A stretch of DNA of 37,340 nt, taken from Limosilactobacillus rudii. GTDB taxonomy: Bacteria > Bacillota > Bacilli > Lactobacillales > Lactobacillaceae. This document shows positions 1-6,177 of this stretch, one piece after another. The position numbers and the translations under genes were made by a program. A model generated the notes under the pieces. It was not told the DNA's origin. It saw nothing but the letters and a program-made list of their open reading frames with translations, and searched no databases. Location of the stretch: NCBI RefSeq assembly GCF_014145455.1, contig NZ_JACIVB010000053.1, positions 1 through 37,340 on the forward strand, given 5' to 3'. The stretch's first letter is position 1. Every line of letters starts with the position of its first letter.

Positions 1-869
1 GTTAACTCGTTTCGCTGTCCTAGAGTACGTTCAATTTTCTGTAGGCAGTGGTAGCGGTCGAGAAAGTATTCTCCATGGGCACCTTGCGGAACTAAGTCTA
101 ATAGCTTAGTTGGTTCATAACCTGGGCCAGCGTCACTGGCCAAAAAGATCATTTGACCGGCAAGTTTGTAATGACAATCCAAATAATCACTTAGTCGTGA
201 TTCAAGCTGTCCTTGATGCCCGACACTAAGAAAATCACGCCGATTAATGATTTGATTAGCTACGCGTTCATAAACCCGGTAATGGTGTACAAGGGACAGC
301 TGACCTGGATGATGGGCTTCTTTTTTGAGTTTAATCATAAACGCATCACCTTCGATTGTTAAATTATGTGGTGTGCGACGGTGAACAGTTTGTTGTTCAT
401 TCACCAGACTTTGTTCCACAACTCGGCTGCCTAACTCATGGACGGCATGCATGACCGAATCGGCAGTAATTCCACTATCAAACACCAAATTCAAAATATC
501 AGCAGTGTTACGCATCGTTGTGGTTTGGGCAATTTTAGCCATCATCATTAAGTAGTGCGGTGATAACCGGCGACGTGGTTTGATTTTTAATTGTTGGTCT
601 AAATAAAATTCACGTTTTCTTGATCCAACTTGATAATATCGGCGTTGAAAAGTCACCGGGCCAAAGATAAAGTTAAGGGTTCGTGATTGCTTATTGATAA
701 CCTGGTAATCAGCTGGTACCTGGGACTTAAGAGTTTGATCTAAGCTTTCTAAGAAGTTTTGCATGATTGCTTGGCCTAACTCCAGCACTCCTTTTAAAAC
801 AATTTGTTCAGCTTCAAATAAACTGCTTGATTTTACCAAATCGCGGTTAATTTCTGTTAAAATATCCAT
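1..869 (-). CDS. ISLre2-family transposase, 5' part (runs off window start)
   Basis: Open frame read through about 289 codons from ATG at 869 with no stop, leaving the window at base 1. The product begins MDILTEINRDLVKSS and matches my recollection of the UPF0236/ISLre2 transposase family: an N-terminal region with TFQRRYYQ and RRRLSPHYL, then an acidic EGDAF motif near residue 175 and SDAGPGYEPTKLL near residue 240, candidates for two of the catalytic acidic residues, then DRYHCLQKIE. It would move the insertion sequence by DNA cleavage and strand transfer. The frame is intact as far as it can be seen, so the element may be active. The other end of the element, and any target duplication, lie outside the window. 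The boundary on this side must fall between 870 and 1025, but I could not fix the terminal inverted repeat from one end alone. Family assignment is by remembered motifs, not by search. Confidence 0.85.
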   Translation of the reverse strand, partial: MDILTEINRDLVKSSSLFEAEQIVLKGVLELGQAIMQNFLESLDQTLKSQVPADYQVINKQSRTLNFIFGPVTFQRRYYQVGSRKREFYLDQQLKIKPRRRLSPHYLMMMAKIAQTTTMRNTADILNLVFDSGITADSVMHAVHELGSRVVEQSLVNEQQTVHRRTPHNLTIEGDAFMIKLKKEAHHPGQLSLVHHYRVYERVANQIINRRDFLSVGHQGQLESRLSDYLDCHYKLAGQMIFLASDAGPGYEPTKLLDLVPQGAHGEYFLDRYHCLQKIERTLGQRNEL

Positions 870-870
870 G

Positions 871-927
871 AGGAAAGACCTGCCTTTGCTTAGTATTGGA
901 CACACTAAAGGCTACTGGTCTTTTCCT
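871..927 (-). promoter_or_regulatory. Hairpin over the transposase leader
   Basis: Inverted repeat directly upstream of the transposase ATG. On the minus strand AGGAAAAGACC and GCCTTT pair with AAAGGC and GGTCTTTCCT. The only purine-rich candidate ribosome site, AAGGCAGG, lies in the 3' arm of the stem. Insertion sequences often use such a fold to block translation from transcripts entering from outside. That role here is inference. Confidence 0.5.
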
Positions 928-1025
928 TTTTTGTAAATAAGTAAAATTGGTCTACAAAAAAGATCTTCATGACCAGATGAATTATTCATCCAACCTATGA
1001 AAATCTTACACTAACTTTAAATAAA

Positions 1026-2051
1026 TTAAAATTCACCCACAACATCTTTATCAGAAAATGAATGTGGATCAGGGACAAATGAAATATCAGTATCAATAAT
1101 TCCAAACTTTTCGCGAAGAATATTTTCAATATGTTCTGATAGTTGGAAACTTTGTAAGATTGTCATTTTAGCGTTGACCATGACAGACGCATCGAGAGTG
1201 ACTACATTGCCATTATAATGAGCCTTTAACTCGACTACTTTAACAACTGGGTCAACTTGCATAATTGCTTGGCGGTATTCTTGCTCTGCACGGGGGTCAA
1301 AATAATCAGTTAAATTAAGACTACTATCAAAGAAAATTTTGAGGCCAGAATATAAAATAAAAAAGCCAACAATAATACTGGTTACACCATCAAGCCAGCG
1401 AATATCAAAGAGGAGTGCTCCACCAATAGAAATCAAGGTTCCAATACTGGTAAAAGCATCGCTAAGGCTATCTTGAGCAGAAGCGAGTAAGGCTGCATTT
1501 TTTAATTTAAGCCCAGTGCGCCTGTTCATATACCAGACAATTAACATAATGACAGAAGCAATCCCCGCTCCGATTAAAGCAACTGGCTGGGGAACTACCC
1601 GGCTTGCGGGATTAAGAAGGCCCTTAATTCCGTCGATGATAACACTAAAGGCAATTGCGACCATTACTACAGCGGTTACAAGTGAAAAAATGGTTTCATA
1701 CCGCCAACGAACAAATTGCACTCGTTGATCTGAACCCATATGTGCTTGGTAGTTTCCGGTAGGCAATTTTGCTCCGATAATGTCATCATCATCAACGTCT
1801 TGTGCAATGTGAAGACCCATCATAAGTAAGAACGTTGAAATTATTCCTGAAAGATTATTAAAGGCATCGGCACGTAAAGTCTGAGATTTACTCATCTCAG
1901 CTAACCAGTATTCAATGATCGAAATGACAACGTAAGCAACAAGATTATAAATTAGGTGGTGTTGTGAGGCACGGATTTTAGTGAGTTCTTTTGCTTGGGT
2001 ATGTTCCCAATTGTTCATTTCTGTAGTTGTATGTCTCTTGAATTTAGTCAT
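1026..2051 (-). CDS. Cation diffusion facilitator (CDF) metal exporter
   Basis: Membrane antiporter of 341 residues that should export a divalent metal in exchange for protons. Six hydrophobic segments lie between about residues 32 and 235, followed by a cytosolic ferredoxin-like domain with DPVVKVVELKAHYNG and a final DPHSFSDK. The transport site is expected from D62 and N66 in the second segment (RADAFNNL) and D194 and D198 in the fifth (AQDSLSDA). Zinc/iron members of this family usually have HxxxD in the fifth segment. DxxxD is the pattern described for manganese members, so Mn is a fair guess but unproven. A histidine-poor acidic loop (DVDDDD, residues 85-90) follows segment two. ATG at 2051 is preceded by AAGGAAG. 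It appears monocistronic, lying between the insertion sequence and a terminator at 2111-2146. Confidence 0.88.
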   Translation of the reverse strand: MTKFKRHTTTEMNNWEHTQAKELTKIRASQHHLIYNLVAYVVISIIEYWLAEMSKSQTLRADAFNNLSGIISTFLLMMGLHIAQDVDDDDIIGAKLPTGNYQAHMGSDQRVQFVRWRYETIFSLVTAVVMVAIAFSVIIDGIKGLLNPASRVVPQPVALIGAGIASVIMLIVWYMNRRTGLKLKNAALLASAQDSLSDAFTSIGTLISIGGALLFDIRWLDGVTSIIVGFFILYSGLKIFFDSSLNLTDYFDPRAEQEYRQAIMQVDPVVKVVELKAHYNGNVVTLDASVMVNAKMTILQSFQLSEHIENILREKFGIIDTDISFVPDPHSFSDKDVVGEF

Positions 2052-2110
2052 TAATTATAAGCTTCCTTAACGATCAAAATTACTTTTATTGTAACGCAAA
2101 TAAAAATAAA

Positions 2111-2146
2111 ACGACTGGTGAAAAGCTTTTCGCCTTTACCAGCCGT
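2111..2146 (-). terminator. Terminator of the 30-residue peptide gene
   Basis: Imperfect hairpin (ACGACTGGT with ACCAGCCGT arms). Read on the minus strand it is followed by a T-rich tract (TTTTATTTTTATTT), so it ends the small peptide transcript just before the CDF promoter region. Confidence 0.7.
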
Positions 2147-2174
2147 CTAAGATAAAAATAAATGAAAATAATTG

Positions 2175-2267
2175 CTAGGCCCGATTGTTAATTACGTGGG
2201 CGCATGTTGCAATAATCAGTGCAACAAAGCTAACCAAGGCGATCATATTACTCATAATTGACATCAT
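2175..2267 (-). CDS. 30-residue single-span membrane peptide
   Basis: Small gene found by eye: ATG at 2267, TAG at 2177-2175, with AAAGGAG seven bases upstream of the ATG. The peptide starts MMSIMSNMIALVSF and ends CAHVINNRA, with one hydrophobic helix covering most of its length and a short polar tail. It closely resembles the peptide encoded at 27185-27295 (shared pattern MMSxxSNxIAxVSFxAxxxA), and that similarity is the best evidence that both are real genes. It is a stand-alone unit, with a promoter-like sequence at 2376-2404, a leader of roughly 100 bases and a terminator at 2111-2146. I do not recognise a named family. Size and shape recall holin-like or type I toxin peptides, but no antisense RNA was identified. 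Function unknown. Confidence 0.75.
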   Translation of the reverse strand: MMSIMSNMIALVSFVALIIATCAHVINNRA

Positions 2268-2375
2268 ATTGAACAACTCCTTTAACATAATTAAAAATAA
2301 TTTTTTACAGCACAACTAAGTTAGTTGCCTTTATGGGAAAAACTATTTGCTGGTCTTTCCCCCTCTCCAACGAAT

Positions 2376-2404
2376 ATTGTAACAGCTCTCAAGACTAGTG
2401 ACGA
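2376..2404 (-). promoter_or_regulatory. Candidate promoter of the 30-residue peptide
   Basis: On the minus strand TCGTCA, 17 bases, then TACAAT. The -10 box is good and the -35 weak. The rest of 2281-2543 holds a GGGAAA/TTTTCCC pairing in the leader and otherwise only A+T-rich spacer up to the end of the hydrolase gene. Confidence 0.4.
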
Positions 2405-2543
2405 TAATAATTAGCTAAGCTTTTAATGAGCTTTTTATATAATTATGACAGGATTTATAAGTGAAAAATTACAAGTAAGTGTTATGTGAATAAATTAATT
2501 TTAATTATTAATTGAAACCGGTGTTTTGCCTAAAAAATATAAG

Positions 2544-3086
2544 CTATATTGCGATTTTAGTTAATTCTCTTAAGGCGAGAGGAAATGTTGTGAAGCCGTC
2601 ACTGCTTAAAAAGTGTCCGCCATGGTCTTGAACTATGAGGTTTGCTCTAATCTTTTTAGCGATGTCAATACTATTTTTATATGGCGCAATTGGATCGTCT
2701 TTTGCAGTAATTATGGTTGCCTTAGAAATTTTAGGTAATATTTGCTGATACTTAGGCGCAGGCACCATGAATTTATCGAGTTGAGGATAGGCCGGTAAAC
2801 TCTTGTCAAATGCTCCTACTAATAGTAATCGGGCATCGTTAATTTGGTGTTGTTCAATGTAGCGGAGAGCAGTGATGCAGCCAAGACTGTGGGCTATAAG
2901 AATAAGACCGTTATGGGGACTAATTTGCTTATCAACTGCCTGGTTCCATTCACTTTGGATTGGCCAATCGGGATTAGGAAGCCACAGCCGGTCAATATCA
3001 ATCAATGGTTTAGCTGCTTCCTCTAGCCATGGGAACCAGTCGTCATCGCGGGTCGATGTTCCGTGAATTAAATATGCTTTTGTCAT
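2544..3086 (-). CDS. RBBP9/YdeN-type alpha/beta hydrolase
   Basis: Compact serine hydrolase of 180 residues, the normal size for the RBBP9/YdeN family. The fold opens with YLIHGTST (residues 5-12). The nucleophile elbow is AHSLG with S67, the acidic residue is D130 or D131 in AKDDPIAP, and the catalytic histidine is H158 in DHGGHF, so the triad is complete. There is no signal peptide, so it is cytosolic. The natural substrate is unknown; small esters are likely. ATG at 3086 has AGGAG nine bases upstream, and the gene follows the PsiE-like gene by about 11 bases on the same strand, so the two form an operon. No clear terminator is seen after it. Confidence 0.88.
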   Translation of the reverse strand: MTKAYLIHGTSTRDDDWFPWLEEAAKPLIDIDRLWLPNPDWPIQSEWNQAVDKQISPHNGLILIAHSLGCITALRYIEQHQINDARLLLVGAFDKSLPAYPQLDKFMVPAPKYQQILPKISKATIITAKDDPIAPYKNSIDIAKKIRANLIVQDHGGHFLSSDGFTTFPLALRELTKIAI

Positions 3087-3097
3087 TTTGAGGACTC

Positions 3098-3499
3098 CTA
3101 TTTCATAAAGTGCTTTAATGTTACCATGCCAATGATTAACAATAAAATTGCTAGGGAACTGGTAAGGATTTCGTAGGGCTGACCGTGAGCGGCTATCAGT
3201 CCCCGAATCAGTGCCATAATTCCTAAACTAAGCAAAAAATCAACTGCAATATGGCCATGGTGTTTTAGGGCAGCAATAATCATAGTAATAAATGAAAAGA
3301 AAAGGAAAAAGACAATTACCCGGTCTAAAATTTCAAAAATAACATGGTCGGTATTTCCAGCGAGCATTAAGGGAATAAGAGAGAAAATTTCGGTAAATAA
3401 GAGGAAAGTTAAGATGACGCCTAGAATTGCTAGTGCTAAGATTGTAAATAGTCGTAAAGCGTGACTAAATTTTGCGGCTAGTTCATAAATTTGTTTCAT
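3098..3499 (-). CDS. PsiE-like four-helix membrane protein
   Basis: Membrane protein of 133 residues with four hydrophobic segments, matching the layout of PsiE (phosphate-starvation-inducible E) proteins, including the ILDRVIVFFLFF segment and the polar KHHGHIAVDF loop between helices. The biochemical role of PsiE is not established. An in-frame ATG at 3520 would add seven residues, but it has no ribosome site of its own. GGAAGGAG lies just upstream of the ATG at 3499, so I prefer that start. It is first in a two-gene operon with the hydrolase. A phosphate-starvation (Pho box) promoter was not recognised upstream. Confidence 0.78.
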   Translation of the reverse strand: MKQIYELAAKFSHALRLFTILALAILGVILTFLLFTEIFSLIPLMLAGNTDHVIFEILDRVIVFFLFFSFITMIIAALKHHGHIAVDFLLSLGIMALIRGLIAAHGQPYEILTSSLAILLLIIGMVTLKHFMK

Positions 3500-3668
3500 T
3501 AAATCAGTGGCTCCTTCCATAAAAAGCTTTTTATCTTAAGAATAGCAATAATTTAGAAACTTACAAAAGAAAACGAAATTAACTTCTAACAAAATTTAGC
3601 TAATATTTAATGAAATATTTAGAGAAAGTATGCGATACTTAAAATGAAAATTAAAGGAGGAGCGGAAA

Positions 3669-4439
3669 ATGCGAAAACCTTTTATTGCAGCTAATTGGAA
3701 GATGCACAAAAATGTCCAAGAATCAGTAGAATTTGTTAACGCGATTAAAGGAAAACTTCCTGACCCGCAAAAACTTGAAGTCGGTATTGCAGCCCAAGCA
3801 TTTGCATTACCTAGTATGAAGCAGGCGGCGGATGACTCGGGTCTTAAAATTATCGCACAAAATGCTTCGGCAGAATATTCAGGACCATATACTGGTGAAA
3901 TTAGTCTACGGGGATTAGCAGATTCGGGAGTTTCTTATGTTATGCTAGGACATATTGAACGGCGACGATTATTCAACGAAGATAATGATATAGTTAATCG
4001 GAAAGTCTTAGCAGCACTTGAAATGGGTGTGACACCGATTATTTGTACCGATGAGACAATGGTTCAAAAAGAAGTCAACGGTGAGATTCACTATGTTTTT
4101 CAACAATTGATGAGTGTTCTTCGTGGAGTTTCGCTTGATCAGATAAAAAAAGTGGTAGTTTCTTATGAACCAAGTTGGGCGGTTGGCTTTGGACAACATG
4201 CTAATCCGACACTGGCTGAAGAGGGATGTCGGCAAATTCGGCGAACGATTGCTGATAATTATACTTATGAGATCGCAGATAAGATTCGGATTCTCTACGG
4301 AGGAAGTGTTAATCCAGATAATATTGGAATGATTATGGACAAGCCAGATGTTGATGGAGTCTTGATTGGAAGAGCTAGTCTCGATGTTGATAATTTTTTA
4401 CGGATGATCAATTACCTAAAAAATGATCAGAAAAATTAA
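3669..4439 (+). CDS. Diverged triosephosphate isomerase paralogue
   Basis: A 256-residue protein of the TIM-barrel isomerase family that interconverts glyceraldehyde-3-P and dihydroxyacetone-P. The catalytic set is present: N9 and K11 (AANWKM), H95 and E167 (YEPSWAVG), plus a phosphate-binding GGSV near the end. Several normally invariant neighbours differ. GHSERR reads GHIERR (S96 to I), loop 6 reads SWAVGFGQHA where VWAIGTGKTA is usual, and the CVGE motif is CTDE. It stands alone rather than in a gap-pgk-tpi cluster, so it is probably a second isomerase beside the housekeeping enzyme. It could act on a different sugar phosphate or be a weak isomerase. AAAGGAGGAG lies upstream of the ATG. 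tRNA-His follows on the same strand. Confidence 0.85.
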   Translation: MRKPFIAANWKMHKNVQESVEFVNAIKGKLPDPQKLEVGIAAQAFALPSMKQAADDSGLKIIAQNASAEYSGPYTGEISLRGLADSGVSYVMLGHIERRRLFNEDNDIVNRKVLAALEMGVTPIICTDETMVQKEVNGEIHYVFQQLMSVLRGVSLDQIKKVVVSYEPSWAVGFGQHANPTLAEEGCRQIRRTIADNYTYEIADKIRILYGGSVNPDNIGMIMDKPDVDGVLIGRASLDVDNFLRMINYLKNDQKN

Positions 4440-4493
4440 AAAATTCCTTTCCATCTACTGCTATTATGTGTTATAGTTATTAACAGTTGTTAT

Positions 4494-4569
4494 GGCGGTA
4501 TTGGTGAAGTTTGGTTAACACACCGGTTTGTGGGTCCGGCACGCGTGGGTTCAAATCCCACATACCGCC
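4494..4569 (+). tRNA. tRNA-His (anticodon GTG)
   Basis: Cloverleaf folded by eye. The acceptor stem is GCGGTAT (4495-4501) with ATACCGC (4562-4568); the extra G at 4494 opposite C at 4569 is the hallmark of histidine tRNA. The anticodon loop TTGTGGG places GTG at positions 34-36. The T arm is GTGGG-TTCAAAT-CCCAC. CCA is not encoded. A TATAGT hexamer at about 4472-4477 may be its -10 box. Confidence 0.95.
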
Positions 4570-4577
4570 CTGGCCTA

Positions 4578-4616
4578 GAGGCAGTTCAGGTTATTCTGGA
4601 TTGTCTCTTTTTTTTA
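4578..4616 (+). terminator. Terminator after tRNA-His
   Basis: Imperfect hairpin (GAGGCA...TTCAG with CTGGA...TGTCTC) followed by a run of eight or more T. It separates the tRNA from the AraC gene. Confidence 0.75.
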
Positions 4617-4624
4617 CTTATATT

Positions 4625-4638
4625 TGTAAACGCTTTAT
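4625..4638 (+). promoter_or_regulatory. cre-like site before the AraC gene
   Basis: TGTAAACGCTTTAT matches 12 of 14 positions of the CcpA consensus TGWAANCGNTNWCA. It lies between the tRNA terminator and the AraC ribosome site, so glucose repression of the regulator is plausible. Confidence 0.45.
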
Positions 4639-4741
4639 TTAGGGAAAGGGATGAATAACAATCGAAAGAGCAATCGCACGTGACTATGCAATCAGACCAA
4701 ATGAAGAATTAGGGTTAACATCGGTTGGACGTTCTGATACT

Positions 4742-5488
4742 ATGCCTGAACACAAATATGGGCCCGCCGTTCGTCCCTACTATTTGATTCATTACATCTT
4801 AGCGGGATCGGGTACTTTTAAGGTTAATAATATTGCATATCATTTACATGCAGGACAGGGATTTTTGATTGAACCGAATTATCGAACGACTTATGTGGCA
4901 GATAAGGAAACCCCTTGGTCCTATGTATGGTTGGGATTTGCTGGTAAAAGCGCTGCAACGTGGATTAACCAACTTAATATCTCAGAAACAAGTCCAGTTT
5001 TTAATAGTACTGAATCGTATGAACTTGCTGATTGTGTCAATAAGATTTTAGCTCTTGATAATTTAGCACCTGCAAATAATTTGCGGGCAATAAGTTACCT
5101 TTTTCGCTTCTTGAGCTATATTGCTAGGGGAACGGTTGCTAATGTCCAGCAAGTTAGGCCAAAACAAAACTACTATGTAACGGAAGCAATTCAGAATATT
5201 AGCCATCATGTCACAACGGTAACTGTTGATAATCTTGCGCAGGCAATTAATATTAATCGTAGTTACTTAACCGCCTTATTTAAACGAAACCTTGATTTGA
5301 CACCAAGTGAGTATATTCGTAATTTTAGGATTACTAAAGCCCGCCATTTGTTAGAATCATCCGATACTAGTATTGATCAAGTGGCAGAACAATGTGGCTA
5401 CCAGCATCTAAATTCTTTTACGCGGGTCTTCAAACAAACTTATGGGATAAGTCCGCGGCAATATCGGCAGCAAAGTAAAATAAAATAA
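4742..5488 (+). CDS. AraC-family sugar regulator (MsmR-like), 5' end disturbed
   Basis: Transcription regulator with an N-terminal cupin sensor (YYLIHYILAGSGTF, then LHAGQGFLIEP) and a C-terminal AraC DNA-binding domain with two helix-turn-helix units (about residues 155-245; ending GYQHLNSFTRVFKQTYGISP). This is the MsmR/RafR type that activates alpha-galactoside genes, and the alpha-galactosidase operon lies just beyond it. The first ATG in frame is 4742, but it has no ribosome site and family similarity starts earlier. The same frame is open back to 4655, encoding ERAIARDYAIRPNEELGLTS, which would bring the protein to about 277 residues, the usual length. The well-placed ATG at 4651 (after AGGGAAAGGG) is one base out of frame and stops after ten codons. 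So this is either a one-base frameshift, an unusual start, or a sequence error. It is a functional protein only if translation starts within this region. Confidence 0.82.
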   Translation: MPEHKYGPAVRPYYLIHYILAGSGTFKVNNIAYHLHAGQGFLIEPNYRTTYVADKETPWSYVWLGFAGKSAATWINQLNISETSPVFNSTESYELADCVNKILALDNLAPANNLRAISYLFRFLSYIARGTVANVQQVRPKQNYYVTEAIQNISHHVTTVTVDNLAQAININRSYLTALFKRNLDLTPSEYIRNFRITKARHLLESSDTSIDQVAEQCGYQHLNSFTRVFKQTYGISPRQYRQQSKIK

Positions 5489-5531
5489 CTTCCAGCATTA
5501 ATTTGTTATTGAGTGTTGGAAGTTATTTTTT
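5484..5531. terminator. Bidirectional terminator between araC-type gene and YczE operon
   Basis: Hairpin AATAACTTCCA...TGGAAGTTATT with T-rich tails on both strands, placed between convergent genes. Confidence 0.85.
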
Positions 5532-5535
5532 GCTA

Positions 5536-6162
5536 TTAAGCTGTTTTTATTAACTGGTTGCGAGAGAGAAGTGGCTCAGCAATATGCACTTTGAACCATT
5601 GAGTCAATGGTCCCATAAAGAGAGCAGTAATTACTGTTCCGATACCGAGGGTAACATTGAAAGCAAAGCCAATTATGACACAAATACTATCAGTAATAAT
5701 TCGGCAGTATTTGAATGGTAGAAGGCGATATTTATAAGCGGCGATAAGGGCAATTGCATCATAAGCTGATACGCCAAGATCCGCGGTAAAATAAAGGGCA
5801 GCCGCTAAACAAGTAAAGACAATTGCAATTAACATTAACCCCCAACGAATAACAAGACTAGGATGAGGGATGGCATTATTCAGAAATTCCCGCATTATAT
5901 CAGCTGTAACGCCAGTAAAGAGAAGATTGATAATTGTTGCAATTCCGATATAGTGTCGACGCAAAATGAAGACAAGAAATAACAGTATGCCTGTTAAAAT
6001 TAAATAAAAAGTTGAATAAGTTGAACCAAAAATGTTGGCGATTCCCGTTACAAAACAGGTGAAAGGGTCAACACCAAGATTAGCTTTTTGAAGCATTCCA
6101 ACGCAAAGGCCACAGAGGGTTACTCCGCAAAAGCCCATTAGTATTCGCTTGAATTGGTACAT
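5536..6162 (-). CDS. YczE/YyaS/YitT-type membrane protein
   Basis: Integral membrane protein of 208 residues with five or six hydrophobic segments. It has the repeated LGVDPF and LGVSAYDAIAL motifs (about residues 32 and 128) seen in the YczE/YitT group. The transported substrate or role is not established. ATG at 6162 is chosen because GAGGTG lies five to seven bases upstream; a GTG at 6168 overlaps that ribosome site and is unlikely to be used. It begins 15 bases after the alpha-galactosidase stop and is the second gene of that operon. A link with sugar uptake or export is suggested only by this position, since no dedicated alpha-galactoside transporter is adjacent. Confidence 0.8.
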   Translation of the reverse strand: MYQFKRILMGFCGVTLCGLCVGMLQKANLGVDPFTCFVTGIANIFGSTYSTFYLILTGILLFLVFILRRHYIGIATIINLLFTGVTADIMREFLNNAIPHPSLVIRWGLMLIAIVFTCLAAALYFTADLGVSAYDAIALIAAYKYRLLPFKYCRIITDSICVIIGFAFNVTLGIGTVITALFMGPLTQWFKVHIAEPLLSRNQLIKTA

Positions 6163-6177
6163 AAGCACACCTCGTTT

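Noticed and set aside
2175-2267. Calling the 30- and 36-residue peptides type I toxins (Fst, TxpA or holin-like)
   Set aside because: Shape is similar, but no known toxin motif and no antisense RNA promoter or overlap could be identified.
4571-4610. Sequence after tRNA-His as a second tRNA
   Set aside because: TGGCCTAGAGGCA looks tRNA-like at first, but no cloverleaf forms; it folds as a terminator.
4651-4683. Ten-codon reading frame from ATG 4651 as a leader peptide
   Set aside because: It is better explained as the true start of the AraC gene put out of frame by one base; the codons show no attenuation pattern.
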